This document shows, in pieces, positions 31,101 through 39,403 of a stretch of 64,000 nucleotides of DNA (the first letter of the stretch is position 1; each line of letters opens with the position of its first letter). The stretch is from Bacteroidales bacterium (lineage in GTDB: Bacteria; Bacteroidota; Bacteroidia; Bacteroidales; UBA10428). Below the pieces are notes generated by a model. The model searched no databases and had not been told where the DNA came from. It saw nothing but the letters and a program-made list of their open reading frames with translations. The stretch covers positions 62,001 through 126,000 of the forward strand of contig JAFGSZ010000036.1 in the NCBI GenBank assembly GCA_016934395.1. Reading direction: 5' to 3'. The position numbers were made by a program, and so were the translations under genes.

Positions 31101-32368
31101 ATTCGGTGCTAAAAGGAAAACAATTTAAACAACTTTCAAACAAATACGGAGAAACCAAATTACTGGAATTACTAAGAGAAGATGCAGAAACAAAAGGTTC
31201 TCCCGTGCAATACGTATTAAATAAATTATCCGGGGAACAAGGAACAAAAGACGATTCGGTTTATTATGATAATATCAGTGGTTTATATGCCGATGGATTA
31301 CCCTGGAATGGAGTATATGCCAGGATAAATGTTAAGAATAAGGCATGGAAATTTAAGACTGTAATTTCATCAACAAAACCCAAAACAGTAACTTCTTTTG
31401 TTACCGGATTTGCCAGGAAAACGGGTATTCATGCCGATATTGCGTGGAATGGGGGATATATTTTAAACCCTGAATTAGTCGGAAAACTTGGTATATCAGA
31501 ATCTTTTATTGGCTCTCCGCTTGGTTTGCTGATTTCAGATGGTAAAGTGGAATGTCCTCCCTTATTTAATAAAGCTGCATTTTTAATTTTTAATGATGGC
31601 AGAATATCAATAAATAAAGTGAATGTAAAAAAAGGCATTTCGGTTTCGTATGGAAAAACATGTATTCAGTTTCCCCAGAACCAATATAACAGAAAAATTC
31701 CCGGTAACCGCCCCTGTTATTATGACCTCCTTTACGGGGAAGAAGAAATATTTTGCAAAAACAGAGTAATTGTAAGACTTGCAGGAAATAAAATAAAAGA
31801 AATTATTAAACCTGGTAAAATTGAAAAAGTTAAAATTATTCCGGTAGGGATAACCCTTTCATTTCCGGCAAAAAGTTTTCCTCGTGAATTTAATAAATTG
31901 AATACATCACTAGAGATAACTATTAATGGGTTGGAGAATATTATTCACGCTATAGAAGCAGGACCTTTGCTTGTGGTGAACGGTAAAATTTCAATAAATA
32001 TGAAAAATGAAGGCTGGAAGCATTTAAATTCTATTCGAACACAGGCAGCCAGATTAGATTATATTGATATGCGTGGGCCAAAGATATCTATCGGACTGGA
32101 CTCAGAAGGTAATTTATTTGTATTAACAATAAATGGAAGAATTCGTGAATCGGTAGGAGCCACACATGTAAATATGGCCGAAATATTACTTAAGTTAGGC
32201 ATTAAAGACGCTATGGGTTTCGATCCGGGTGGAAGCAGTACATTAGTGGTTAATGGTAAGGTGCTGAATATTTCTCCATACAATAGCGCTTATGACCAGA
32301 ATATGTATGCTTTGCCTCCTGAACCGCGCGCAGTTTCTAATGTTATTATCGGTTATCAAAAGGCATAA
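28193..32368 (+). CDS. Glycosyltransferase / unknown / phosphodiester glycosidase fusion
   Basis: Very large protein of 1391 residues without signal peptide. Residues 1 to about 600 are a GT-B, GT4-type glycosyltransferase, with NNHDFYWEGGNRQ near 204 and the retaining E-x7-E motif in TEGRGLPIIEATACG near 475. Residues of about 600-1020 match nothing I recognise; they are helical and rich in Lys, Ile and aromatic residues (for example HDHSFAYRHRNKYYYPYRDF). From about 1022 to the end is a NAGPA-type phosphodiester glycosidase domain (DUF2233), with NGGYIL, GSPLGLLISDGKV and FDPGGSSTLVVNGKVLN near 1343. In known enzymes this last domain removes a sugar from a phosphodiester. Joining a sugar-adding and a phosphodiester-cutting domain is unusual. 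It is a single gene closed by a terminator. Substrate and pathway are unknown. Confidence 0.85.
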   Translation: MKKRMKVAEMISKLKQESIHTWFDLGIFIDRFKEHKSLPSIQLDLTKEEFSEKVCRGGMAFITFLYSVDGVTIEVEKYAKIFRKMHKNIPIHYIAGKFYQESKKLLHPETVKYELPQIGGFNDWDLYQDFFFTKLERGSEQYNSLIKKFWDQVLSISEHLGSYIEKNNINLLYLINVCSNPGNVSLALAMVLISEYLGIPVINNNHDFYWEGGNRQIDIEHKKLKHGPRDFFFTNSHLGEIFSLIEILYPWESRTWVNVNINKEQSKHLIEINGHNPANVTEIGTAVDTEEYVNISKRKKINAYHQFEKILARYSDTLVGYSVSDVIKNTLVDENNPRPILMGLKTKTINNFLNENIIFLQPTRIITRKRIELGFKLLKRMFINKDFIQRLLHTPNLKITLIVTGPIALGHYEYFKKLIRRFSQLLDVINESLRDRVYLAFLFSELDRESFKERFIEPVGIPELYNIASLVLLPSKTEGRGLPIIEATACGTPIYCTRYFPEFVYSEVIGEHLPESDRLKVLEFDGKKVTSKHANQIIARVLFPHKFTEEILHNKEAVQKRFSLLSLEKNIIKICDILFDQLKPADSSMNKMCSAMKDYKKMVNFSNNDLKSILHTKNRQYLPGFGRLSFMLNLRSLIDPSSFRVEEQLIKGFAHHFAKSLIHDNKLENKLSIEKIREFYNAVDNIFYYRNKEIKIRHDHSFAYRHRNKYYYPYRDFTIQEITGLINLLFYRIIRIKIKHKIDESSHFFTDWDLALAQLTSSSQLAIDDRKLLIDKMHTNIPIGIFPGDYIKYVLEFFALQSVRSRLKLKIEKELTDEILEKTHECLAPVYVFAQERFIGRRFNKQEIIDYIENGHERELKVLYRHNILRIVESKQLCVGIHFPQVGEESLKALKEIYDLGGFIISNRTFASIMTDIVNIDRFHIGKATHPVTANILGIPLDSGFIQYVPAGIRATLSYPTPVQTAKDFDSVLKGKQFKQLSNKYGETKLLELLREDAETKGSPVQYVLNKLSGEQGTKDDSVYYDNISGLYADGLPWNGVYARINVKNKAWKFKTVISSTKPKTVTSFVTGFARKTGIHADIAWNGGYILNPELVGKLGISESFIGSPLGLLISDGKVECPPLFNKAAFLIFNDGRISINKVNVKKGISVSYGKTCIQFPQNQYNRKIPGNRPCYYDLLYGEEEIFCKNRVIVRLAGNKIKEIIKPGKIEKVKIIPVGITLSFPAKSFPREFNKLNTSLEITINGLENIIHAIEAGPLLVVNGKISINMKNEGWKHLNSIRTQAARLDYIDMRGPKISIGLDSEGNLFVLTINGRIRESVGATHVNMAEILLKLGIKDAMGFDPGGSSTLVVNGKVLNISPYNSAYDQNMYALPPEPRAVSNVIIGYQKA

Positions 32369-32393
32369 AAAAACCCTTCAAAAAAGGGTTTTT
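32369..32393 (+). terminator. Intrinsic terminator, usable in both directions
   Basis: Perfect 10-bp stem AAAAACCCTT / AAGGGTTTTT with a 5-base loop, directly after the stop codon of the fusion gene. It has A and T tails on either side, so it can also end the minus-strand receiver gene. Confidence 0.85.
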
Positions 32394-32426
32394 AAAACAA
32401 GAATTTGAATAATATAACACTTTTGT

Positions 32427-32807
32427 TCAATATGAATACTCTACAGATAATACTTTCTCAAGGGTTTCAATATTAATTTGATCTTTTATAATATAATTTC
32501 TGGCCCCTGCTTCAATCATTTGAATAACATAATTCATTTCAGAATGGAATGAAACAGCAATAACCACAAGGTTTCTGTACATTTGAGTGGCTTGCTTAGT
32601 GGTCTCAATACCGCCCATATTTGGCATGCTGATATCCATAAACACAATATCGTAAAATTTTTTCCCCAGTTCCGATAAACATTCGATTCCGTCATTTACA
32701 ATATTAATTTCTTCAATTTTGTTAGAGAATGAATCGAAAAGCATAAAATGAAGTGCTTTGGCAAAATGGGGATTATCATCAACAATTAATATTTTAAATT
32801 TTTTCAT
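32427..32807 (-). CDS. Receiver-only response regulator
   Basis: Stand-alone CheY-like receiver of 126 residues. It begins KILIVDDNPHFAKAL with the acidic pair. The phosphoacceptor Asp is in DIVFMDISMPNMGGIETT near residue 57. VVIAVSFHSEM and the Lys in NYIIKDQ complete the switch residues. No DNA-binding output domain is attached. The open frame begins at 32834, but I chose the ATG at 32805-32807 because receivers start just before KILIVDD. A -7 box lies at 32885-32892. It may relay phosphate or act by protein contacts, possibly with the nearby PAS kinase. Confidence 0.87.
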   Translation of the reverse strand: MKKFKILIVDDNPHFAKALHFMLFDSFSNKIEEINIVNDGIECLSELGKKFYDIVFMDISMPNMGGIETTKQATQMYRNLVVIAVSFHSEMNYVIQMIEAGARNYIIKDQINIETLEKVLSVEYSY

Positions 32808-32882
32808 GCAGCAATAATTTTTGGGAACAATCACATTTTGTATCCATTCGTTTTAATAAGTGAAAAATTAGGTGCGTCCTTA

Positions 32883-32894
32883 TACAAATATACG
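32883..32894 (-). promoter_or_regulatory. Promoter box of the receiver-only gene
   Basis: On the minus strand CGTATATTTGTA contains TATATTTG, a perfect TAnnTTTG box, about 78 bases before the chosen start. The same 12-mer precedes the candidate small RNA (33188-33199). Confidence 0.55.
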
Positions 32895-32974
32895 GAACAG
32901 GGATTGCAGAGTAATTAGGATAAATACGCAATTTTGTGTGGACTTTACGTATTTCTGATTGTGTATTTCCCGCC

Positions 32975-33018
32975 AAAAAAAAAAAAAACGGGGCGACAAA
33001 ATTGCCACCCCGTTTTTT
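32975..33018 (-). terminator. Strong terminator of the candidate small RNA
   Basis: On the minus strand an 11-pair stem with two G.U wobbles, CGGGGUGGCAA with UUGUCGCCCCG, is extended by six A-U pairs. It runs into 14 T residues (the A run at 32975-32988). On the plus strand the wobbles would be A.C mismatches. Confidence 0.85.
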
Positions 33019-33183
33019 ACCTAAATCCAACCAAACCCTACATCAATAATTAACCCTAAATTCTAACTATCTTATTTTTTCTAATTTTCTAAAAATAATG
33101 TTAAGGCCAATTCCCATCACCATCAATCTGTCAAATCATCCTGCATTCCCAATCAAACCTACCATCGTTTGACCTTAACATAT
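32975..33183 (-). ncRNA. Candidate small RNA of about 200 nt
   Basis: The 595-base gap between two response regulator genes holds a self-contained RNA unit on the minus strand. A perfect -7 box (TATATTTG, 33190-33197) predicts a start near 33183. The first 84 bases are closed by a 13-pair stem, AUGUUAAGGUCAA (33181-33169) with UUGGCCUUAACAU (33110-33098), with one U.G wobble. Its loop of about 58 bases is G-rich and C-poor, so it is likely open. A single-stranded AU-rich and G-rich linker follows, then a strong terminator. The stem and terminator both need the minus strand for full pairing. The 84-base unit contains a possible 16-codon frame (MLRSNDGRFDWECRMI), so a leader peptide is an alternative. 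It does not match tmRNA, SRP RNA, RNase P or classic 6S folding. Confidence 0.6.
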
Positions 33184-33430
33184 ACTGTACAAATATACGC
33201 TGAAAGATACCTCTGGTTTTGAGAGAATATACCTAGTTTTTAAGATTTTACACTCAATTTTATCTGAGTATATCCCGTAGAAAAACATGTGTAAATACCG
33301 ACATGGAGAAGGGGAACCGTTTGTTTACAAGGAATTTTACATATAGGTTCTTAGAAATCACGTAATAAATTAATGAGAATAAATTGGAATAATTACTAAA
33401 AAAACAGGAGGTAAATCTGTTATTATTAAT
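33184..33430. other. Rest of the intergenic gap before the LuxR-type regulator
   Basis: Holds the candidate small-RNA promoter box at its left end (33188-33199). The remaining bases show no reading frame or repeat that I can support. Confidence 0.5.
33188..33199 (-). promoter_or_regulatory. Promoter box of the candidate small RNA
   Basis: On the minus strand CGTATATTTGTA includes TATATTTG (TAnnTTTG) just upstream of the 13-pair stem. The -33 region has no clear TTTG. Confidence 0.55.
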
Positions 33431-34060
33431 CTAAACTTTCACAAGTTTATTTTTAATTGCGTAAATAACCAGGCTGATTGAATTTTTCGAATCTGTTTTT
33501 AATAGTAAACTGGATCTGTGTCGTTCAACAGTACGCTGACTGATAAATAATTTATCTGAAATTTGCTGATTTGAAAAACCTGAACAAATTAATCCTAACA
33601 CCTCTTTTTCTCTTTGTGTTAAAGTAATAGATTCATCCGGGGGTTTATGTTTAATTAATTCCAGCAATAGTTCCTGACTGAAATAGTTGCCACCGAGGTA
33701 AATTTTTTCAATGGCATCATAAAGCTCAAGGTTATCAATATCTTTCAGGATAAAACCTTTTACTCCCAGATCGATCATAGTATTATAATAATCGGTATCA
33801 CCAAACATGGAGAGAACAAGTACTTTAAGATCCGGGTAAATTTCTAATCCTGCTTTTGTCGCTTCAATACCGTTCATTTCCGGCATACTAATATCCATCA
33901 GCACCACGTCGGGTTTAAAATATTCTAAAAGGTTTATAAATTCTTTTCCATTTGATGCTTCACCGATTACATCAAATTTTTCGTTTTCAGAAAGGATAAA
34001 TCGAAGTCCGTTTCTGAATAATTGGTGATCGTCAACCAGAATTAATTGTATTTTCTTCAT
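33431..34060 (-). CDS. NarL/FixJ-type response regulator
   Basis: Response regulator of 209 residues. The receiver (about 1-120) begins IQLILVDDHQLFRNGL, with the phosphoacceptor Asp near 55 in DVVLMDISMPEMNG and the switch Lys in GFILKDI. A LuxR-type helix-turn-helix (about 142-205) reads LTQREKEVLGLICSGFSNQQ and then VERHRSSLLLKT. It starts 45 bases after the stop of the 11-PAS histidine kinase on the same strand, so the two form a pair. HisKA_3 kinases usually pair with this regulator class. Its targets are unknown; the small RNA just downstream is a possible one. Confidence 0.94.
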   Translation of the reverse strand: MKKIQLILVDDHQLFRNGLRFILSENEKFDVIGEASNGKEFINLLEYFKPDVVLMDISMPEMNGIEATKAGLEIYPDLKVLVLSMFGDTDYYNTMIDLGVKGFILKDIDNLELYDAIEKIYLGGNYFSQELLLELIKHKPPDESITLTQREKEVLGLICSGFSNQQISDKLFISQRTVERHRSSLLLKTDSKNSISLVIYAIKNKLVKV

Positions 34061-34105
34061 AACGTGAGTTATATAAAAATACTCAGATTTAATTATTTTG
34101 CAAAA

Positions 34106-37100
34106 TTACTCCAGAGATTTTGCCAGTACTTTTAATTCAAAACGAAACCCTTTGTTTACTGAAGATACTATTTTATATTTACCTTTCAAGGATTTTGATC
34201 TGCTAATAATATTAGAGATACCCATGCTTTCGGTATTTTCTTTTTCCAATTTCTCAAAGTTTACTCCAATCCCGTCGTCATAATACAACAGGGTTAATTC
34301 TTCTGATTTATATTTTAACTCCAGCCATATATTTGTGGCCCGGGCATGTTTTATAGTATTATTAATTAACTCTTTAATAATTCGATAAAAAGAAGTCTCT
34401 ATTTCGTTAGAAAATCTGGTGCCATTTAAATTGCTCACATAATTAATTTTAAGATTTTGTTGTATTCTCGATGCAAAAGATGTAAGGGCAGAGGTAAGTC
34501 CATAATTGGTTAATATGTGGGGACTTAAATCATTAGATATTTCTTTAGTACTTACAATAGATTCTTTTACAATTTCATTTAATTGATTAATTATAAATTG
34601 TTGTTTTTGTTTATTATGGGCATGCTCCATGGAATTTACATACATTTTAATACTCGAAAGCAGAGGCCCCAGATCATCATGAAGGTTTCTGGCAAATTTT
34701 TCCCGTTCTTTTTCTTCAGTGTAAATAATTGCATCCAGCACCTTTTTTTCTATTTCTTTACGTTCGGTAATATCCCGGATAATAGAAACTATTGCCTTTT
34801 TCCCGCTATAATCGATAAGTCGCCCACTAATTTCTACAGGAAATATTTCATGATTTTTTTTCACTATCTCGAGCTCAAACGCAGGAACCTCATTATTTAC
34901 ACTAATTTTGCCAAAACGTGCATTAACAATTGGATGATTTATTTCAGGAATTACATTTAAAATGGATAGCTTCTCCAATTCATCTTTATAATAGCCTGTT
35001 TTTTCTAAAAATGTTTGATTAACCTCCTTAATTTTAAAATTTAAATCGGAAATTACAATGGCATCTGTAGAAGAATTAAAAATATTTCTGAACTTTTCTT
35101 CGCTTAAACGCAGTTCTTTTTCGGCCTTTTTACGGTCGGTAATATCACGCACAATGGCCTGCAAATATTTTTCTCCGCTGAGTTCAATCAGATTTAAGGA
35201 TACTTCGGTTTCAAATATCTCCTTATTAAAGCGGGTATGCTGCCAATCAAAAAATTTATGCTTTCCTTTCAGGGATTTTTCGATCAGAAAAAGCGCTTTT
35301 TCTCTTGAAAGTGATCCGTCAGACTGATATTGTGGAGAAAAATCATAAGGAGTTTTGTTTAAAATTTCGTTTTTCTTGCATCCGAAAATTTCGAGAGCTG
35401 CCGGATTACAATCCACAAATTTATCTCCTTTCATCATTAAAATGGCATCACCGGCAGTTTCATACAATATTCTGTATTTTGCTTCACTTTCAACCAGCGC
35501 CTGTTCTGCATATTTTCTTTCGGTAATATCGGTAATTGTACCGATTATTCGTGATGAGGTTGTTGTTTTGTCACAACTGAGCGCTTTACTTTTTGAAAGA
35601 ATCCATTTCCATTCACCTGACTTGGTTTTCATTCTGTATTCAACTTCAATATTTTCATCTTTTTTTTTGGGTTGCCGGTAAATACTACTTAGTACATTAG
35701 GCTGATCATCGGGATGAATTAATGTTTTCCAGGTATCTATCTGGTATTCAAATTCTCCGGGTTTATAATCAAGAATTTTATAGTACCGGGGGCTAAAAAA
35801 ATATTTCTTGTTTAAAATATCCCAGTCCCATAATCCATCTGTTGTAGCTTCCAGAGCAAGCGTAAGTCTTTCTTCACTTTCTTTTAATGCCTGTTCAGAT
35901 TTAATTCGTTCAGTAATATCCCTGGCAGTAATAATAATTCCATTTATAGCCGGGTGGTCTAAGAGATTATTTCCTAAGGCTTCCAGATTAATCCAATACC
36001 CTTTAACATGCTGCATGCGGAAAATAGTGGGTGTATATTTGTTTTTTTTATTAATTACTTCATAAAAATCCTTTACAAACTGGTCTTTTTCTTTATCATG
36101 AATAAAATCACAAATATTTTTACCCACAAGATAGTCAGCTTCAAATCCGAGAATTTTAGATACCGATGGTGTTTCATATTTTATTTGCAGGTTTTCATCC
36201 ACTACCCAAACAATATCTGATAACTGATGTACTATGGATCGGAACCTTTCTTCACTTTCCTGCAGGGCACGTTCGGTCATTTTTCGTTGTGAGATATCAC
36301 GGATAAATGCCTGATACCTGCCATCCGGAATTTTTTTTGTATACATTTCAGCCGGAACATATGAGCCGTCTTTTTTTCTAATCGTTCTTTCCCGGGATAC
36401 TATTTCTCCTTTATCCAATAAATCAAAGCGGAGCGGATTATTTTGCAGTTCTTTTGGGGTAAATAATTTTGTAATAGGCTGTAATAATAATTCTTCCTTG
36501 GTATATCCTGTTAAAATGCAAATACTGGTATTGACTTCAATAATCTGTCCTTTGGAATTTCCAACAAGTATACCATCAGCAGCTTGTTCAAAAAGAGCTT
36601 TATAACGCAGTTCACTTGCTTGTAATTCTTTTTCAGCTTTCTTTTTTTCTGAAATATCCCTAACCACAGCAAGTATCCGGTCGTCTCCGCTGATTTTAGT
36701 GTGTTTTAAATAAATTTCAGTCCAGAATAATTCTCCTGTTAATTTACGTGAGCGCCATTCAAAATGCTGTTCGCCATGAATTATTGTTTCCCGAAGGTGT
36801 TTATAACTGGTAGTTAAATCATAAGGATATTCACCCATGGAAAGTTTACCAATGGGTACAGTAAGCGCATCGTGATAATTACAATTATACATTTTAAGCA
36901 TAGTGTCGTTTACATCGACAACCATCCCGGTTTTAGCGTCATGAACAATTATAGCTTCATTGGTAGCATTAAATATTTCACGGTAATTGCGTTCGCTGTT
37001 AATCAGGGCATTTTGTGTTTTTTTACGCTGAGTAATGTCCGAAACCAAAACAAATACATATTCATTACCTTCAAAAGACAAATAATCTTCAGAAATTTCA

Positions 37101-39268
37101 ACAGAAAAAATAGATCCGTCTTTTCGCTGAAAAACAGATTCTATGGTTCTTGATTTTACCTCCTTTAAAATATTCCATTCATTTTTCCAATCGTCCCTAT
37201 TTAAATTCAGGTTTATATCAAAAATATATTTATTCATTAATTCGCTTTCAGGATAATTCAGAGAAAGAGATGCTGCTTCATTAATATACTGTAACTTTCC
37301 GCTTTTGTTAATCCAGAAAATGGGATTCTTATTTTTATCTATAGAAAAATGAGTAAGATGTAACAAATGTTCTGCCTGTTTTCTTGAAGTAATATCAATT
37401 AAAAATCCATCAAGTACAACTTTGTGTTTTGGATTTATTTGCGGTATAGCTTTCATTTGCAACCAGGTAATATGACCTGATTTGTGAACAAACCTGAACT
37501 CATCATCAAAAAGTGACATGTTATCTAAAGAATATTGTGCATTTTTAATAAGATTTTCTTTATCATCCGGATGCACAAATTCCAGAAACTCCCATAAATT
37601 ATAGTTTACAATTTTATCAATTGGTATACCGGTGAATATGGAAACATTGGCGCTTATATATTTAATTATTAATATTCCTTTTTCTTCCTGAACGGCCCTG
37701 AATATTGCCCCATCGGGCAAATTGTTACTCAGGGTCCGAATTCTTTCTTCGTTTTCTTTTAATTCAACAGTTCTGTTTTCAACCAGGTTTTCAAGATGGA
37801 TTTTATATTCTTCCAATTCTTTTTCAATTTTTTTTCTTTGTTTAATTTCAATTTTCAAAAGTTCATTGGCAGAAATTAATTCTTCATTAGATACAACCAG
37901 TTCTACATTTTTTTTACTTAGTTTTTTGTTTATCTGATTTATTTCTTCCGTACTTTTATTTATAATTGTCTGCAGGTTATTCTTATGTTTCTCTAATTCA
38001 AAATATGCATCTTTTTGTTTTGTAATATCTTCTAGGGCGCATACCACTCCAATGGTATTTCTCTTAAGGTTTTTTAAGGGGATTTTACTTGTTTTTACCC
38101 AAATGGTCTTATTATCATGGGTAATTCTTTTTTCTTCAACATTAATCAGGGGAGTTTCACTATCAATAATTTGTTGGTCTTCTGCCCTGTAGGTGTCTGC
38201 CTTATTTTTCCACAACAAATCATAATCACTTTTTCCTATAATTTCTGACGTAGATTTACAATTTGCAGCCTTCAAAAAATGTTTGTTACATCCCAGAAAA
38301 TTTAAATGGACATCTTTCCAGTAAATACTAACGGGTATGGTATCCAAAATGGTTTGGAGCATCAGGTTCGACTCTTCGACGGATTGAACGGCAATTTTTC
38401 GGGAACTTATATCTTCTTCTATTATTACAAACTTGTTAATTTGATTTTCTCTGTCTTTTAAAGGATATAAAAAAGTCTGCAAATAAATTTCTCGATTTTT
38501 ATAAGGTGATATAATTTTAACTTCAGGTACACGTAAACTTTTTCCATGTATTACTTTGCTAAGATGATTCAGTATACCCGATTCTTTTCGAATGTTACTT
38601 TGGAAAATATTATAAGTGCCTGGTTCTTTTTCGCCCCAAATTTTTTTACTTTTCTGGTTTGCCATTATAAGAAAGCCATCGCTATTATATATCTCTATAA
38701 CTATTGGTGCGTTGTTAAATAACATGTTATGACTTTGCTCATTATCCATAAGATAGTTAAGGATTAACTCGTTTTTTTTAAGTGTGGATTTAAGCTTTTT
38801 GTTTTCATGAATATATTCTTTCCTTCGTGCACTCGTATTTTTGGCAGAGTTACTAATATCCTGAATTAGTAATTGTAAAAGATTTTGGTTTGTTGTAATT
38901 CGATTTACGGTTATTTCAGCATCAAATAAAGTTTGGTCAGCACGTTTTAATTTCCATAAAAAAGTACTTTCAGGATGTGTTGATGCATCCTTCAGCAACT
39001 GGCCAAACTGGTTTTTTACAGAATCAGAAAGATGAGGATCATCCGGTAAAAATTTCAGGAATGATGAATTTAAAATAGCATCAATTTTCAGATTAAATAA
39101 AGCTGCAGCAAGAGGATTGCAATCTGTAATGGTATGATTATCCAGTATAATTACACCATAATTTATAGTATTACAAAGAGTATTGTATTTTTGCTGCAAA
39201 TTATTGTTCTGCTTCTGAAGTCGAAATACTTCTTCTTCCAACTCAGTCCGGGTCAATGGCTTTTTCAT
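34106..39268 (-). CDS. Cytoplasmic histidine kinase with 11 PAS domains
   Basis: Sensor kinase of 1720 residues with no signal peptide or membrane helix. I count eleven PAS modules, starting near residues 24, 170, 300, 510, 640, 765, 890, 1010, 1130, 1260 and 1385. Most are introduced by an ALxESEERFR-like linker and end in a DITERK-type PAC motif. A coiled coil lies at about 420-510 between PAS 3 and 4. The kinase core is HisKA_3, with ARNLHDDLGPLLSSIKMYV (His near 1529), and a HATPase with KELINNTIKHARATN and YDDGIGVNFE. It forms an operon with the LuxR-type regulator 45 bases downstream. The many PAS domains suggest integration of several small-molecule or redox inputs. The ligands are unknown. 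Confidence 0.93.
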   Translation of the reverse strand: MKKPLTRTELEEEVFRLQKQNNNLQQKYNTLCNTINYGVIILDNHTITDCNPLAAALFNLKIDAILNSSFLKFLPDDPHLSDSVKNQFGQLLKDASTHPESTFLWKLKRADQTLFDAEITVNRITTNQNLLQLLIQDISNSAKNTSARRKEYIHENKKLKSTLKKNELILNYLMDNEQSHNMLFNNAPIVIEIYNSDGFLIMANQKSKKIWGEKEPGTYNIFQSNIRKESGILNHLSKVIHGKSLRVPEVKIISPYKNREIYLQTFLYPLKDRENQINKFVIIEEDISSRKIAVQSVEESNLMLQTILDTIPVSIYWKDVHLNFLGCNKHFLKAANCKSTSEIIGKSDYDLLWKNKADTYRAEDQQIIDSETPLINVEEKRITHDNKTIWVKTSKIPLKNLKRNTIGVVCALEDITKQKDAYFELEKHKNNLQTIINKSTEEINQINKKLSKKNVELVVSNEELISANELLKIEIKQRKKIEKELEEYKIHLENLVENRTVELKENEERIRTLSNNLPDGAIFRAVQEEKGILIIKYISANVSIFTGIPIDKIVNYNLWEFLEFVHPDDKENLIKNAQYSLDNMSLFDDEFRFVHKSGHITWLQMKAIPQINPKHKVVLDGFLIDITSRKQAEHLLHLTHFSIDKNKNPIFWINKSGKLQYINEAASLSLNYPESELMNKYIFDINLNLNRDDWKNEWNILKEVKSRTIESVFQRKDGSIFSVEISEDYLSFEGNEYVFVLVSDITQRKKTQNALINSERNYREIFNATNEAIIVHDAKTGMVVDVNDTMLKMYNCNYHDALTVPIGKLSMGEYPYDLTTSYKHLRETIIHGEQHFEWRSRKLTGELFWTEIYLKHTKISGDDRILAVVRDISEKKKAEKELQASELRYKALFEQAADGILVGNSKGQIIEVNTSICILTGYTKEELLLQPITKLFTPKELQNNPLRFDLLDKGEIVSRERTIRKKDGSYVPAEMYTKKIPDGRYQAFIRDISQRKMTERALQESEERFRSIVHQLSDIVWVVDENLQIKYETPSVSKILGFEADYLVGKNICDFIHDKEKDQFVKDFYEVINKKNKYTPTIFRMQHVKGYWINLEALGNNLLDHPAINGIIITARDITERIKSEQALKESEERLTLALEATTDGLWDWDILNKKYFFSPRYYKILDYKPGEFEYQIDTWKTLIHPDDQPNVLSSIYRQPKKKDENIEVEYRMKTKSGEWKWILSKSKALSCDKTTTSSRIIGTITDITERKYAEQALVESEAKYRILYETAGDAILMMKGDKFVDCNPAALEIFGCKKNEILNKTPYDFSPQYQSDGSLSREKALFLIEKSLKGKHKFFDWQHTRFNKEIFETEVSLNLIELSGEKYLQAIVRDITDRKKAEKELRLSEEKFRNIFNSSTDAIVISDLNFKIKEVNQTFLEKTGYYKDELEKLSILNVIPEINHPIVNARFGKISVNNEVPAFELEIVKKNHEIFPVEISGRLIDYSGKKAIVSIIRDITERKEIEKKVLDAIIYTEEKEREKFARNLHDDLGPLLSSIKMYVNSMEHAHNKQKQQFIINQLNEIVKESIVSTKEISNDLSPHILTNYGLTSALTSFASRIQQNLKINYVSNLNGTRFSNEIETSFYRIIKELINNTIKHARATNIWLELKYKSEELTLLYYDDGIGVNFEKLEKENTESMGISNIISRSKSLKGKYKIVSSVNKGFRFELKVLAKSLE

Positions 39269-39403
39269 GACGAAAAAATTTGAATAAATAACAATTCTAA
39301 GGTACTTATTATAAATTTATAAAATTTTTGTAAACAGATATTGATGCTTAACGAGAATAAAAACAGTATCTGTTTAATGTATTAAACGGGAGAAGTAAAA
39401 TTT

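Noticed and set aside
33098..33181. Integron attC-like site
   Set aside because: The arms GTTAAGG and CCTTAAC do not fit the RYYYAAC / GTTRRRY core at the outer base, there is no integrase or cassette array, and the pairing supports RNA on one strand.
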